Part shown: positions 31,270-40,000 of the stretch, in pieces
Numbering within the stretch: the stretch's first letter is position 1
Layout: each line of letters starts with the position of its first letter
Origin: a virus
DNA: 43,808 bases
Reading direction: 5' to 3' (one strand)
IMG/VR virus record: IMGVR_UViG_3300028581_003033
Coordinates: 1-43,808 of that record
Notes under the pieces: model-generated
Told to the model about the DNA's origin: nothing
What the model saw: the letters and a program-made list of their open reading frames with translations, nothing else
Databases searched by the model: none
Translations under genes and position numbers: made by a program

Positions 31270-33941
31270 AACGACTGTTGCTGATCCCGGTGGGACTGAC
31301 CGCGCTGGTGCTGGCGTGGCTGCTGTGGCTCAACCCGGCGGCGGCGGCCACGGTGACGATGACCAAGAACGGCGGCGGCAATTGGTCCGACCCCACGCTG
31401 TGGGATACCGGGACGGTGCCGACGGCGGATGACGAGGTGATCCTGGCCTCGACCGGGGGTGCGACGGTGATTGTCGATGTGCCGGTGACGGTGCAGCGCC
31501 TGGAACTGCGCGGCGCGACCATCGGCGGCTGGCAGACGCTCAGTGTCACCAATCAGACCCTCACTGTCACCGACGATCTGTATCTCTACAACTTCGCCCG
31601 GCTCAATCAGGGGCCGGGCGGGATCGTGATCGCCAACAGCTACCGCGTCGGCGGCGTGGCCAGCGGCGGCGCCGTGCTCAGCGAGGTCAGTTGGATCATC
31701 GCCGGCACCGCGACCAACCGGGCGGTGGTGCGCGGGCGCACCGCCAGCAGCGGGATTGCCACCGGTAACAGCAACGCCAACAGCCAGGAAGAGGAAATCC
31801 AATGGGCCTATGCCGATTTCGACCTGGACGGCAGCATCGTGTTGCCGCTCAAGGGCACCAACATCGCGCGCCTGTGGATCGATCACTGCCTGTTCGCCGG
31901 TACCGGCTACCTGGACTTCGGCATCTACATGCAAGGCGCGACCGGCGTGCGCATCACCAACAACGACTTTCGGTTCTCCGGGCAGAACCCGTTGGCGAAG
32001 GGGGTGTACGGCAACCTCGTCATCCGCCGCCAGGTCAGTCACCAGCCGGGCACCGACCAGCGGTTTTGGGGCAATGTGGTGTGGTGGACCCCCTACGGCA
32101 ACGAGGCGGTCGGGCAAATCCAATTCAATTCGATGGGCGGCACCTGGGATATCCAGAATAACGTGTTCCAGGATGTGGTCAGCAACTACATGACCAACAC
32201 GGGGCTATGCATCGGCCCGGACATCTACGACATCCATCACAATCTGTTCTTCTACACGCAGAACGTGCTGATTTCCGGCGCCGAACTCCAGTCCTACTGC
32301 GGCGTGAAGCTGCACGACAATCTGTTTCTGGCCCAGCGCAGCAACAGCCACATCATCAAGCTGCGCGGGGTCGGTACCCCGGTGTGCGAAGGGCCGTGGG
32401 ACTACGTGTATGACAATGTGTTCGACATCGCCGACGGCGGTGCCGACATCATCATGCTGGGGCACTCCGATGTGGAGGTGACCCGTAACCTGTTTCTGGG
32501 CCGGGGCACGGCGGTCAGTGCCGGCCTGTCGATCAGCGGCAGCACCCGCGACATCATCGACCCGGAGAGCGTGAACTGCCAGGTGCTGGTGCGCCGCAAC
32601 ACCCTCTACTCGCAAGGCGCCGGCACCACACCGGGGGCGATGTACTGGAACGGCGAGACCAGCTACCACAACGGCGATCTGCGGTTCGCCAACAACCTGG
32701 TGGCCGACTCCGCCGCCTCGCTCAACTACGGCTATTCGGATCAGAATTTCTGGCTCGGCTCGCACTATGCCGACCTGCTCAAGTACGTCGACTACACCTG
32801 GTGGTGGAACGACAACGGCGGCGACTATGTGAAGTACCGCGTGCTGTCCGATCTGCTGACCGAAGGCGTCAGCGAGGGGTTCGGCAAGTTCGATCGCGAG
32901 GGCGATCCGCGCTTCAAGAACAAGCTGGCCCGCGTCGCGACCATGGACAGCTACCTGCAAGGCGACGAGCTGGGCAGCGAGACGCGGGCGCTGGAGGAGT
33001 TCAAGAAGCGCAACCAGAACGTGCCGGGCGAGGTGTTCAAGCCCTCCTACGTGGTGCAGTCGGCGCTGAACTACCTGCGCAACGCCTTCACCCCGCTGAA
33101 TCTGGATCTGGACGGCAGCGGCCTGGACGGCGAGGACATCGGCGCGATCGACATCCAGGCGATCCCGAGCAGTCCGGCCGCGCCGACGTTGCGCAGCACG
33201 ACCCCGGTGAGCATCAAGCTGGGCTGGCTGGAGCCGGTCGGCAGCGTGATCGAGAACTACGCCGTGGAGTACAAGCTGACCGATGCGGTGAACTGGTCGA
33301 ACTACCCGGCCCTGTCGTATCGGTCCTACCTCACTGAGGCGCTGGAGGGCGGTGTGGAGGGCACGGTCGCCGGCCTGGAGACCGGGTTGTCGTACCAGTT
33401 TCGCGTGATGGCGCTCAGTAGCGCGGGGCAGTCGCCGTGGTCGACGGCCTCGGGCGTGCTGATCCCCTTCGGCCCGGCCGCGGTGCCGACCGGGGTGAGT
33501 GTGATCGAGGGCAATGCCCAGGTCGAAGTCGCCTTTGTGCCGCCGACCAACACCGGCGGCTTGCCGCTCTTGGGGTATCGCATCGACGCCACACCGGGCG
33601 GCGCCAGTGTGACCGGCACGGCCTCGCCACTGGTGTTGGCCGGGCTGACCAACAGCACGCGCTACACCCTGACGCTGCGCGCCTTTCACGAGGGCGGCGA
33701 TGGGGCGGCGGTGACGTTTGCCGTCACCCCGCATGAGCCGATCCCGCCCCATGCGCCGGAACTGCTGACGTTGCGCCGGGCGCCGGGGGCGGCCTTCGAC
33801 TGGCAGTATCAGTACGCCGCTGCGCCGACCGCCCCTGGGGAGACTTGCATCGAAGGCCAGCACGCCTGGGACGATACCTTCTTATATGTCTGCATCCCCG
33901 GCGGGCGCTGGGTCTATGTGCAGCCCAACAAACTGTGGTGA
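31266..33941 (+). CDS. Large beta-helix / FN3 protein with signal peptide
   Basis: 891 residues, GTG start at 31266 overlapping the previous stop. An earlier ATG at 31254 in the same frame would add four residues. Residues 1-28 are a Sec-type signal peptide (KRLLLIPVGLTALVLAWLLW, then ending PAAAATV). WSDPTLWDTGTVPTADDEVI and VPVTVQRLELRGATI look like a G8-type opening. A long right-handed beta-helix (about 60-520; RITNNDFRFSG, IHHNLFFYTQNVLIS) and two fibronectin-III domains (about 633-740 and 742-830) follow. The C-terminus has an aromatic motif (HAWDDTFLYVCIPGGRW). It may be a secreted surface protein or a fibre; a signal peptide is unusual in a virion gene. Confidence 0.8.
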   Translation: MKRLLLIPVGLTALVLAWLLWLNPAAAATVTMTKNGGGNWSDPTLWDTGTVPTADDEVILASTGGATVIVDVPVTVQRLELRGATIGGWQTLSVTNQTLTVTDDLYLYNFARLNQGPGGIVIANSYRVGGVASGGAVLSEVSWIIAGTATNRAVVRGRTASSGIATGNSNANSQEEEIQWAYADFDLDGSIVLPLKGTNIARLWIDHCLFAGTGYLDFGIYMQGATGVRITNNDFRFSGQNPLAKGVYGNLVIRRQVSHQPGTDQRFWGNVVWWTPYGNEAVGQIQFNSMGGTWDIQNNVFQDVVSNYMTNTGLCIGPDIYDIHHNLFFYTQNVLISGAELQSYCGVKLHDNLFLAQRSNSHIIKLRGVGTPVCEGPWDYVYDNVFDIADGGADIIMLGHSDVEVTRNLFLGRGTAVSAGLSISGSTRDIIDPESVNCQVLVRRNTLYSQGAGTTPGAMYWNGETSYHNGDLRFANNLVADSAASLNYGYSDQNFWLGSHYADLLKYVDYTWWWNDNGGDYVKYRVLSDLLTEGVSEGFGKFDREGDPRFKNKLARVATMDSYLQGDELGSETRALEEFKKRNQNVPGEVFKPSYVVQSALNYLRNAFTPLNLDLDGSGLDGEDIGAIDIQAIPSSPAAPTLRSTTPVSIKLGWLEPVGSVIENYAVEYKLTDAVNWSNYPALSYRSYLTEALEGGVEGTVAGLETGLSYQFRVMALSSAGQSPWSTASGVLIPFGPAAVPTGVSVIEGNAQVEVAFVPPTNTGGLPLLGYRIDATPGGASVTGTASPLVLAGLTNSTRYTLTLRAFHEGGDGAAVTFAVTPHEPIPPHAPELLTLRRAPGAAFDWQYQYAAAPTAPGETCIEGQHAWDDTFLYVCIPGGRWVYVQPNKLW

Positions 33942-33952
33942 GGGATCTGACG

Positions 33953-34150
33953 ATGACGACGCAATTCATTCGCCCCAGCGGCGACCCCGCGCACCGGGTG
34001 CTGCACCCGCATGGCCGCGCACTGGCGGCGGCGGGCGAGACGGTGGAGTGGTCGAGCTACTGGCAGCGCCATCTCAAAGCCGGGGCGATCGTGCTGGGCG
34101 CGGCGCCGAGCGCCGCGCCGCGCCCGGTCAAAGACACCAAAGAGGGTTAA
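33953..34150 (+). CDS. DUF2635 family protein (Mu gp38-like)
   Basis: 65 residues. RPSGDPAHRVLHPHGRALAA, then GETVEWSSYWQRHLKAG and the basic end are typical of DUF2635 proteins located between gp37 and the sheath gene in Mu-like phages. A short structural or assembly role is likely. It starts a few bases after the FN3 protein stop. Confidence 0.8.
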   Translation: MTTQFIRPSGDPAHRVLHPHGRALAAAGETVEWSSYWQRHLKAGAIVLGAAPSAAPRPVKDTKEG

Positions 34151-34153
34151 GCG

Positions 34154-35623
34154 ATGGGCGATCTGAGCCTGAACATTCCTTTAGATCTGCGCACGCCGGG
34201 GCAGTACATCGAGATCGATGCGTCGCGCGCGGTCGGCGGCCTGCCGATCCCGGATCGGCGCATCCTGCTGATGGGTCAGCGGCTGGCGACCGGCACGGTG
34301 GCGGCCGAGGTGCCGACGATGATCACCCGCGCGGCCCAGGCCGAGACCTACTTCGGCCGCGGGTCGATGCTGGCGCGGATGGGCGCGGCGCTGTTCGCCG
34401 GGCCGGGCCAGTATCGCGAGGTGTGGGCGGTGGCCTTGGAGGATGGGGCCGGCGGGGTGGCGGCCACCTGGACGGTGACGGTGAGCACGGTGTCGACGGG
34501 GCCGGGAACTCTGGCGCTGTGGGTGGCCGGCACCCGGCTGGCGGTGGCGGTGGATACCGGGCAAGCCGTGGCGACGACCGCGACGGCGCTGGCCGCGGCG
34601 ATCAATGGCCAGAGCGATCTGCCGGTGACGGCGAGCGCCGCCGCCGGGGTGGTGACGGTGACGGCACGCCACAAGGGCGAGGTCGGCAACGGGATTGATC
34701 TGCGCATCGGGTATGCGGTGGGCGAGGCGCTGCCGGCCGGGTTGACGGTGGTGGTGGCCGCTGGAGTTTCCGGTACCGGAAATCCGTCGGTGACGGATGC
34801 GCTGGCGGCAATCGCCGGGGAACCCTTCTACACGCTGGTGATGCCGTGGACCGATGCGACCAATCTGGCAGCCTTGGAGAGCGAACTGGACTCGCGCTGG
34901 GGACCGCTGGAGCAGCGCACCGGCCATGGGTTCGCCGCGGTGTCGGGCACCCACGCGGCACTGATCGCGCTGGGGGATGCGCGCAACTCGCCGCATCTGA
35001 GCCTGCTCGGCACCGCCGGCTCGCCGTCGCTGCCGGCCGAGGCGGCGGCGGCCTGGGCCGGGGTCTGTGAGTATTACGGGTCGATCGATCCGGCCCGGCC
35101 GCTGCAATCACTCGCCCTGCCGGGGTTCCTGGCGCCGGCGGTCGAGCAGCGCTTTAGCCGTACCGAGCGCGATCTGCTGCTGCATCACGGCATCTCGACG
35201 GTGATCTATGGCGCGGATGGGGTGGCCTACCTGGAGCGGGTGATCACCACCTATCAGGGGACGCCCGGCGGGGTGGCCGATACCGCGCTGCTGGACTTGG
35301 AGACCAAGTGGACGGCCGATTACATCCGCTATGCGGTGCGCGCGCGCATCGCCACCCGCTTTCCGCGCCACAAGTTGGCCGATGACGGCACGCGCTTCGG
35401 GCCGGGACAGGCGATTGCGACGCCGCGGCTGATCCGCGCCGAGCTCATTGCGCTGTTCCGGGATCTGGAGGAGGCCGGCTTGGTGGAGGATGCGGCCGGC
35501 TTCGCCGAGGGCTTGCAGGTGGTGCGTAGCGGCAGCGATCCGAACCGGGTGAATGCGTTGTTGCCGCCCAACCTGGTCAACCAGTTCCGCGTCTTTGCCG
35601 CGGCCGTGCAGTTTCGGTTGTAG
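34154..35623 (+). CDS. Tail sheath protein (Mu gpL-like)
   Basis: 489 residues. This is the contractile sheath subunit that surrounds the tube. Family signs are RILLMGQRLATGTVAAEVPT with FGRGSMLARM, then GEPFYTLVMPWTDATNLAAL, then FLAPAVEQRFSRTERDLLLH with GVAYLERVITTYQGTPGG and TPRLIRAELIALFRDLEEAG. The domain order and length equal Mu L (495 residues). It proves a myovirus-type tail. Confidence 0.95.
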   Translation: MGDLSLNIPLDLRTPGQYIEIDASRAVGGLPIPDRRILLMGQRLATGTVAAEVPTMITRAAQAETYFGRGSMLARMGAALFAGPGQYREVWAVALEDGAGGVAATWTVTVSTVSTGPGTLALWVAGTRLAVAVDTGQAVATTATALAAAINGQSDLPVTASAAAGVVTVTARHKGEVGNGIDLRIGYAVGEALPAGLTVVVAAGVSGTGNPSVTDALAAIAGEPFYTLVMPWTDATNLAALESELDSRWGPLEQRTGHGFAAVSGTHAALIALGDARNSPHLSLLGTAGSPSLPAEAAAAWAGVCEYYGSIDPARPLQSLALPGFLAPAVEQRFSRTERDLLLHHGISTVIYGADGVAYLERVITTYQGTPGGVADTALLDLETKWTADYIRYAVRARIATRFPRHKLADDGTRFGPGQAIATPRLIRAELIALFRDLEEAGLVEDAAGFAEGLQVVRSGSDPNRVNALLPPNLVNQFRVFAAAVQFRL

Positions 35624-35632
35624 GAGGTTCTC

Positions 35633-36001
35633 ATGGCGAACGGCTATCAGACGAGCGGGCGGTTTTGGGTGTATGTGAACGGCACCTTACTGCGCGCTAA
35701 AACCGGGATTACGGTCGCCGGCATCGGCGGCACCAGCCGCAAGCCGGTGGTGGGCGCCCAGGTGTGGGGCTTCAGCGAGGAGACGGTGGCCCCGAGCGTG
35801 GAGGGCACGCTGGCCGATACCGCCGACTTGTCCCTGATCGCGCTCAACCAGATCACCGATGCCACGGTGACGGTGGAGCTCGACACCGGCAAGACCTACG
35901 TGCTGCGGCACGCCTGGTGCGAGTCGGCGGTGGACCTGCAAGATGGCGACGGTGGGGTGAAGGTGAAATTTGGCGGGATGTCGATTGAGGAACAGTTATG
36001 A
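35633..36001 (+). CDS. Tail tube protein (Mu gpM-like)
   Basis: 122 residues, AGGAGG upstream. GYQTSGRFWVYVNGTLLRAK, then GTSRKPVVGAQVWGFSEETV, then QITDATVTVELDTGKTYVLR and VDLQDGDGGVKVKFGG match the Mu gpM family beta-barrel that stacks as hexamers inside the sheath. Overlaps the next start by four bases. Confidence 0.93.
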   Translation: MANGYQTSGRFWVYVNGTLLRAKTGITVAGIGGTSRKPVVGAQVWGFSEETVAPSVEGTLADTADLSLIALNQITDATVTVELDTGKTYVLRHAWCESAVDLQDGDGGVKVKFGGMSIEEQL

Positions 36002-36282
36002 GCGACCAAGCGAACGACCAAGAGACGGGGCTGACCCTGGCCTATCCGATCCAGGCGCACGGCGAGGAGGTCACGTACCTGACGCTGCGCCGCCCGCGGG
36101 TGAAGGATCTGAAGCTGCTCGATGCGGCCCAAGGCGACGTGGGCAAGACCGCGGCGCTGATCGGCTCCCTGGCCGGGCTGACGCCCAAGGAGGTGGATCA
36201 GCTCGATGCCGGCGACTTCACCCGGCTGGGCCAGGCGGTGGCGGATTTTTTGCCGGGTGCCCAGCCAACTGGCGTGCCCTGA
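35998..36282 (+). CDS. Tail assembly protein gpE (Mu gp41-like), zero-frame product
   Basis: 94 residues. Starts with LTLAYPIQAHGEEVTYLTLR, then RRPRVKDLKLLDAAQGDVGK and LAGLTPKEVDQLDAGDF, the pattern of the tail assembly chaperone family. It assists building of the tail around the tape measure. The last codons carry a slippery site that gives a second, longer product. The short form stops at 36282. Confidence 0.88.
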   Translation: MSDQANDQETGLTLAYPIQAHGEEVTYLTLRRPRVKDLKLLDAAQGDVGKTAALIGSLAGLTPKEVDQLDAGDFTRLGQAVADFLPGAQPTGVP

Positions 36283-36392
36283 GCGCGGATTTGGCGGGGG
36301 TGTTTCACTGGCCGCCGTCCGAGTTGCTGGAGCTGGAGGTCAGTGAGTTGCTGGCCTGGCATGGGGAGGCCGGGCGGTGGGCGGGGGCGTAG
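35998..36392 (+). CDS. gpE-gpE' fusion by programmed -1 frameshift
   Basis: T TTT TTG at 36246-36252 lies in the correct phase of gpE (GAT-TTT-TTG). Slipping back one base reads on as FAGCPANWRALSADLAGVFHWP, then SELLELEVSELLAWHGEAGRW, to TAG 36390-36392, about 131 residues. The added part fits the GpE family (W..a.lA..fhWpp....m.l.eL..W..eA). P2 and many myophages make E and E+E' by this very slip. The frameshift is predicted from sequence only. Confidence 0.8.
36246..36252 (+). promoter_or_regulatory. Slippery heptamer TTTTTTG for -1 frameshift
   Basis: T-TTT-TTG is the same heptamer used for the P2 E/E' shift. It is in phase with gpE, and the -1 frame has no stop until a family-like C-terminus ends. 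Confidence 0.8.
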
Positions 36393-36460
36393 GTTGGGGT
36401 GAGGAACGAACCCCAACAGGCCCGGTGGCCGCCCGTTGGGGTTCCTGCGTCACCCCAACC
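36389..36460. repeat. Paired REP/BIME-like element in the tail operon
   Basis: Two hairpins of the same arm, GTTGGGGT...ACCCCAAC at 36393-36417 and GTTGGGGT...ACCCCAAC at 36435-36459, differ in the loops. The overall outer ends are TAGGTTGGGGTGA and TCACCCCAACC, complementary to each other. The unit begins on the stop codon of the E' frame. Such a dispersed repeat is unusual inside a phage operon. Confidence 0.8.
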
Positions 36461-36662
36461 GACGGCCCTGCTCGCCGCGGCGCCCTAACAGGGCATCGCC
36501 GATCAGTCCGGCCAGGCCGATCATGATGGCCAGCACCAGCGTGAAGACGCTCCAGCCGACCAGCAGCCCCAGGGCCTCATCGAGGTGGTGGGTCTGGGGC
36601 AGAAAGAACGCCAGTGGGAGTGCCCAGATGAGCACGAGTCCGTAGCGAATGAAGCGCAGCAT
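36450..36662 (-). CDS. Small two-helix membrane protein on the opposite strand (moron-like)
   Basis: 70 residues, minus strand, ATG at 36662. Two membrane segments are at about 3-22 (RFIRYGLVLIWALPLAFFLP) and 31-58 (LGLLVGWSVFTLVLAIMIGL), with a basic C-terminus (GRRGEQGRRLG) whose last codons lie in the BIME element. Nothing like this lies at this place in Mu. It is transcribed against the tail operon. A separately expressed lysogeny gene (superinfection exclusion or the like) is possible; no family is recognised and no clear promoter is visible. Confidence 0.6.
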   Translation of the reverse strand: MLRFIRYGLVLIWALPLAFFLPQTHHLDEALGLLVGWSVFTLVLAIMIGLAGLIGDALLGRRGEQGRRLG

Positions 36663-36671
36663 AGGTTACCC

Positions 36672-38702
36672 GTGAGTTCAGCCCTGACCCTTGGCATTAT
36701 CGTCTCGCTGGTGGATCGCGCAAGCGGTCCGGCGCGGACGCTGGCCGCCAACCTCGACGCGATCGGCGTCAAGGCGGGCGCGCTGGCGGCCGGGCTGGCG
36801 GCCGGGATGGCGCCGATGATCCGCGCCTATGCGGACCTGGACGAGGGGGCGACGCGGTTGCGCGCCACGCTGATGGACAGCAGCGGGAAGGTGCCGGAGA
36901 CCTTCAAAGCGCTGAGTGCCGAGGCGCTGCGCCTGGGCTCCACGCTGCCGGGCACCACCAATGATTTTTACCGCATGTTCGACGTGATGTTGTCGGGCGG
37001 CGCGACAGTGCAAGACATCCTCGATGGGCTGGGCGATTCGACCGCCTATCTGGGAATCGTGACCAAGCAGAACTACGAGGCGATTGCCAAGAGCACCACC
37101 AATCTGCGCGCGAGCTCCGGCGTCGCCGCCAAGGACATGATGCCGTTCCTGGATGTGATCCAGCGCGCGACCAAGATCGGCAGTAGCGTCGCGGACATGG
37201 AGATGACCTTTGCGCGCTCGGCGGCCGGCATCAAGGCCACCAACATCCAAGGGCTGGAGGCGAGCCAATCGCTGACCGTCCTGTACTCGATGCTCAACAA
37301 GATCACCAACTCCGCGGAGGTGACCGGCACCGCCTTTGGCTCGATGCTGATGAAGTCGATGGACCGCGAGACGGTCGATGAGGCCAACAAGGGCCTGAAG
37401 AAGTTTGGTATCACGCTCGACTTCGTGGACAAGAAGACCGGCCAGCACAAGGGGCTTCAGCACTTTATGGCGCAGTTGGAGAAGCTGCGCAAGCTCAACC
37501 CGGAGGAGCGGCTGAAGGTCCTCAACGATCTGTTCGGGGCGGATTCCGGGATTTCGTCGGTCGGCGGGGAGGTGGTGAAGATCGGCGCCAGTGGACTGGC
37601 AGCGGGGACCGCGGAGCTCGCCAAGCAGGCCAACCTGCAACAGCGGGTGAAAGAGATTCTGGGCGACACCAAGAACATCTGGGGGTCCCTGATGGGGACC
37701 ATCGAGACCGTTGCGGCACTGCTGGCCGGCCCGCTGGTGGAGTGGGCCAAGCCGCTGCTCAATGACCTGAACGCGGTCATCGGCAAGGTGGGCGCGTGGG
37801 TGCAGGCCAACGAGCGGCTGGTGTTGATCGGCGGCCAGATCGCCGCGGGCCTGGTGGCGGCGGGCGCGGCGATTGCCGGGATCGCCCTCACGGCCAAGAC
37901 GCTGGGCTTCCTGTTCGGCGGCAAGGGCGGCAAGGGCGGCCAGGGCGCACCGGGCGGTGGACTGCTGGACGCGGCCACCGGGGTGGTGAAGGTGTTTGTG
38001 ACCAACTGGCCGGGCGGCGGGATCGACGGCCCGGACGGCGGCGGCAAGTCGGCCGACAAAGCGGGTGGCGCAGCGGGTACCAAGGCGGGCGCGCAAGGCT
38101 TCGGCCGGGCCATCGGCAATGTCGGCGCGCTGGGGCTGTTGGGCTGGGGCGGTGCGGCGCTGGCGGTCGGCGGCGCGGCCGGCTACGCCACCAACCGCGC
38201 GACCCAAGGCACCAAGTTCATGGACGGCATCGATTCCGGGGTGCGCTACGTGCTGGCGCGCTTGGGCAATACCACCGCCCAACTGGAGGAGCATACCGCG
38301 CAGGTGCGGCGCGCGGCGGCGGTCACCCCGGACGCCAACGCCCAGCGCTGGGAGCCCATCGGCAAGGTCAACCTCGGCCCGGCCGTCCCCACCCTCACCC
38401 CCGACCCCGCCGCCGCCCAGGCGCAAACCACCGCCGCGCAGACCCAGGCGAGCGCCGCGCAGACCCAGAGCACCGCCGCCCAACAGCACGGCACCGCGGC
38501 GCAGACCCAACAGCAAGCGGCGGACGCGGCCCAGAGTGCGGCCAACACCATGCAGTCCGCCGCCAACCAGTTACAGAACATCAACGGCACCATCACGGTG
38601 CGCGTCACCGGCCCGGCGCAGGTCACCGGGGTGAGTGCCACCGGCCCGGTGGAGATCGCCGCCAGCGCCGACCAGCGCGGTCCGACCATGGGGGGCCTCT
38701 GA
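36672..38702 (+). CDS. Tail tape measure protein
   Basis: 676 residues from GTG 36672. Sets tail length and is ejected with DNA. Core of the TP901 type at about 60-330: AEALRLGSTLPGTTNDFYRM, then AYLGIVTKQNYEAIAKSTTN, GVAAKDMMPFLDVIQRATK and ASQSLTVLYSMLNKITNSAE. Hydrophobic helices at about 395-430 (IGGQIAAGLVAAGAAIAGIA) and about 480-515 follow. The C-terminus has an Ala/Gln/Thr-rich coiled coil (AQTTAAQTQASAAQTQSTA) and a strand-rich end. Size equals Mu gp42. The start is a GTG with no strong ribosome site; the preceding frame continues to 36585. Confidence 0.9.
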   Translation: MSSALTLGIIVSLVDRASGPARTLAANLDAIGVKAGALAAGLAAGMAPMIRAYADLDEGATRLRATLMDSSGKVPETFKALSAEALRLGSTLPGTTNDFYRMFDVMLSGGATVQDILDGLGDSTAYLGIVTKQNYEAIAKSTTNLRASSGVAAKDMMPFLDVIQRATKIGSSVADMEMTFARSAAGIKATNIQGLEASQSLTVLYSMLNKITNSAEVTGTAFGSMLMKSMDRETVDEANKGLKKFGITLDFVDKKTGQHKGLQHFMAQLEKLRKLNPEERLKVLNDLFGADSGISSVGGEVVKIGASGLAAGTAELAKQANLQQRVKEILGDTKNIWGSLMGTIETVAALLAGPLVEWAKPLLNDLNAVIGKVGAWVQANERLVLIGGQIAAGLVAAGAAIAGIALTAKTLGFLFGGKGGKGGQGAPGGGLLDAATGVVKVFVTNWPGGGIDGPDGGGKSADKAGGAAGTKAGAQGFGRAIGNVGALGLLGWGGAALAVGGAAGYATNRATQGTKFMDGIDSGVRYVLARLGNTTAQLEEHTAQVRRAAAVTPDANAQRWEPIGKVNLGPAVPTLTPDPAAAQAQTTAAQTQASAAQTQSTAAQQHGTAAQTQQQAADAAQSAANTMQSAANQLQNINGTITVRVTGPAQVTGVSATGPVEIAASADQRGPTMGGL

Positions 38703-40000
38703 TGAGCTGGCGCGACCGCCTGCTGCCGGCCAGCTTCCGCGGGGCGCGTTTCTTCGTCGCCAAAGACACCCGCCAGGGCGGGCGGCGCATCGCCGTGCAC
38801 GAATACCCGTTGCGCGACATCCCCTACGCCGAGGACCTCGGCCGCAAGGCCCGCACCTACGCCATCGAGGCGGTGCTGGTCGGGCCGAATTACGATCGCG
38901 ATCTGGCGGTGCTGCTGGCCGCGCTGGAGGCCTCCGGCAGCGGGCTCTTGACGCATCCGACCTATGGCCTGGTAGCGGTGTGCGTGCAGGGCTTCAGCAG
39001 CGCGCTGTCGAGTGCCGAGGGCGGCGTGGCGCGGGTGCAGTTGGATCTGGTGGAGGCCGGCACCAACACCCATCCGCTGGCGTTGCCCGATTCCCTGGCC
39101 GGGGTGGCAGCGGCGGTCGACCAGGTGATGACGACGATCCAGGCGGTGCTCGACCCGGCGCTGGCCTATGTCGATCAGGCGTTGGCCTATGCCGCGCTGG
39201 CCCAGGGCTATCTGCTGCTGGGCTATCGCATCGTCGGGATGCCCTCGTTGGTGGTGGAGGCGGGGCGCGCCTTGCTGGGGCAGTTCCTGGCCCCGCTGGC
39301 TGATCTGGGCAGCACCCTGGGGATGAGCGACGCCAACCGCGCGGCGCACGTCGCCGGGCTCGGCAGCGCGGTGCGCGAGCTGGACACCCGCGCCGGGTCG
39401 GCCGCCCTGGTGGGGGCCACCATTACCACCGAGCTGACCGCGTTGCGCACCCGCGCCGCCGCGCCCTGGCCGGCCTGGCAGGCGTTGTCGACCTTGACCG
39501 CCTGGGGCGCCGACCTGCCGGTGGTGCCGACCAGCACCGCCGCGCGCTTGGCGCAAGCGCACAATCAAGCGGTGGTGGTGGCCGCGGTGCGCGATGGCGC
39601 ACTCGCCCAGGGCCTGCTGGCCGCCCTGTCGGGGGTGGCCGATGCCGCCGATGGGGCGGCGGTGGCGGCGCTGGAGGCGGGCATTCCGGTGGCGGGTCCC
39701 GAACTCGGCGCGCTGTGCGCGCAACTGACGGGGCTGATCGATGCGCGGCAGGCGGTCGCGTCCGATCCCCTGTATGCGGCGTGGGCGGCGGTGCGGGTGG
39801 CGGTCGCGCAGGATCTGGCGGCGCGGGCGCTGGTGGCGCCGCGTCTCACCACGGTGGTGCCGGCACGCACGCTGCCGGCGCTGGTGCTCGCCTATCAGTG
39901 CCACGGCGATGCCACGCGTGACGCCGAGCTCGTCAGGCGCAATGGCATTGCGCACCCCGGTTTCGTGCCCGGCGGCCAGGCGCTGGAAGTGCGCACATGA
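38702..40000 (+). CDS. DNA circularisation / baseplate protein (Mu gpN-like)
   Basis: 432 residues, TGATG overlap. The N-terminal DNA_circ_N domain (about 1-95) reads WRDRLLPASFRGARFFVAKD, RIAVHEYPLRDIPYAEDLGR and LLTHPTYGLVAVCVQGFS, which are family hallmarks. A long Ala-rich helical region with possible membrane-like stretches (ALAQGYLLLGYRIVGM) and a C-terminal part (GIAHPGFVPGGQALEV) follow. In Mu, gpN belongs to the baseplate hub. The DNA circularisation name is historical. Confidence 0.9.
   Translation: MSWRDRLLPASFRGARFFVAKDTRQGGRRIAVHEYPLRDIPYAEDLGRKARTYAIEAVLVGPNYDRDLAVLLAALEASGSGLLTHPTYGLVAVCVQGFSSALSSAEGGVARVQLDLVEAGTNTHPLALPDSLAGVAAAVDQVMTTIQAVLDPALAYVDQALAYAALAQGYLLLGYRIVGMPSLVVEAGRALLGQFLAPLADLGSTLGMSDANRAAHVAGLGSAVRELDTRAGSAALVGATITTELTALRTRAAAPWPAWQALSTLTAWGADLPVVPTSTAARLAQAHNQAVVVAAVRDGALAQGLLAALSGVADAADGAAVAALEAGIPVAGPELGALCAQLTGLIDARQAVASDPLYAAWAAVRVAVAQDLAARALVAPRLTTVVPARTLPALVLAYQCHGDATRDAELVRRNGIAHPGFVPGGQALEVRT

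Noticed and set aside
32205-33863. 552-codon minus-strand frame opposite the beta-helix/FN3 gene
   Set aside because: The plus strand has clear FN3 and signal-peptide sense. The minus frame has no domain pattern and no ribosome site that I can see.
34767-34782. 16-bp perfect palindrome TTTCCGGTACCGGAAA in the sheath gene
   Set aside because: Short, inside a well-conserved coding gene, and a single copy; a chance event is likely in 44 kb of GC-rich DNA.
36678-38516. 612-codon minus-strand frame opposite the tape measure gene
   Set aside because: Arg/Gly/Leu-rich shadow of the tape measure gene, which has recognisable TP901 features on the plus strand.
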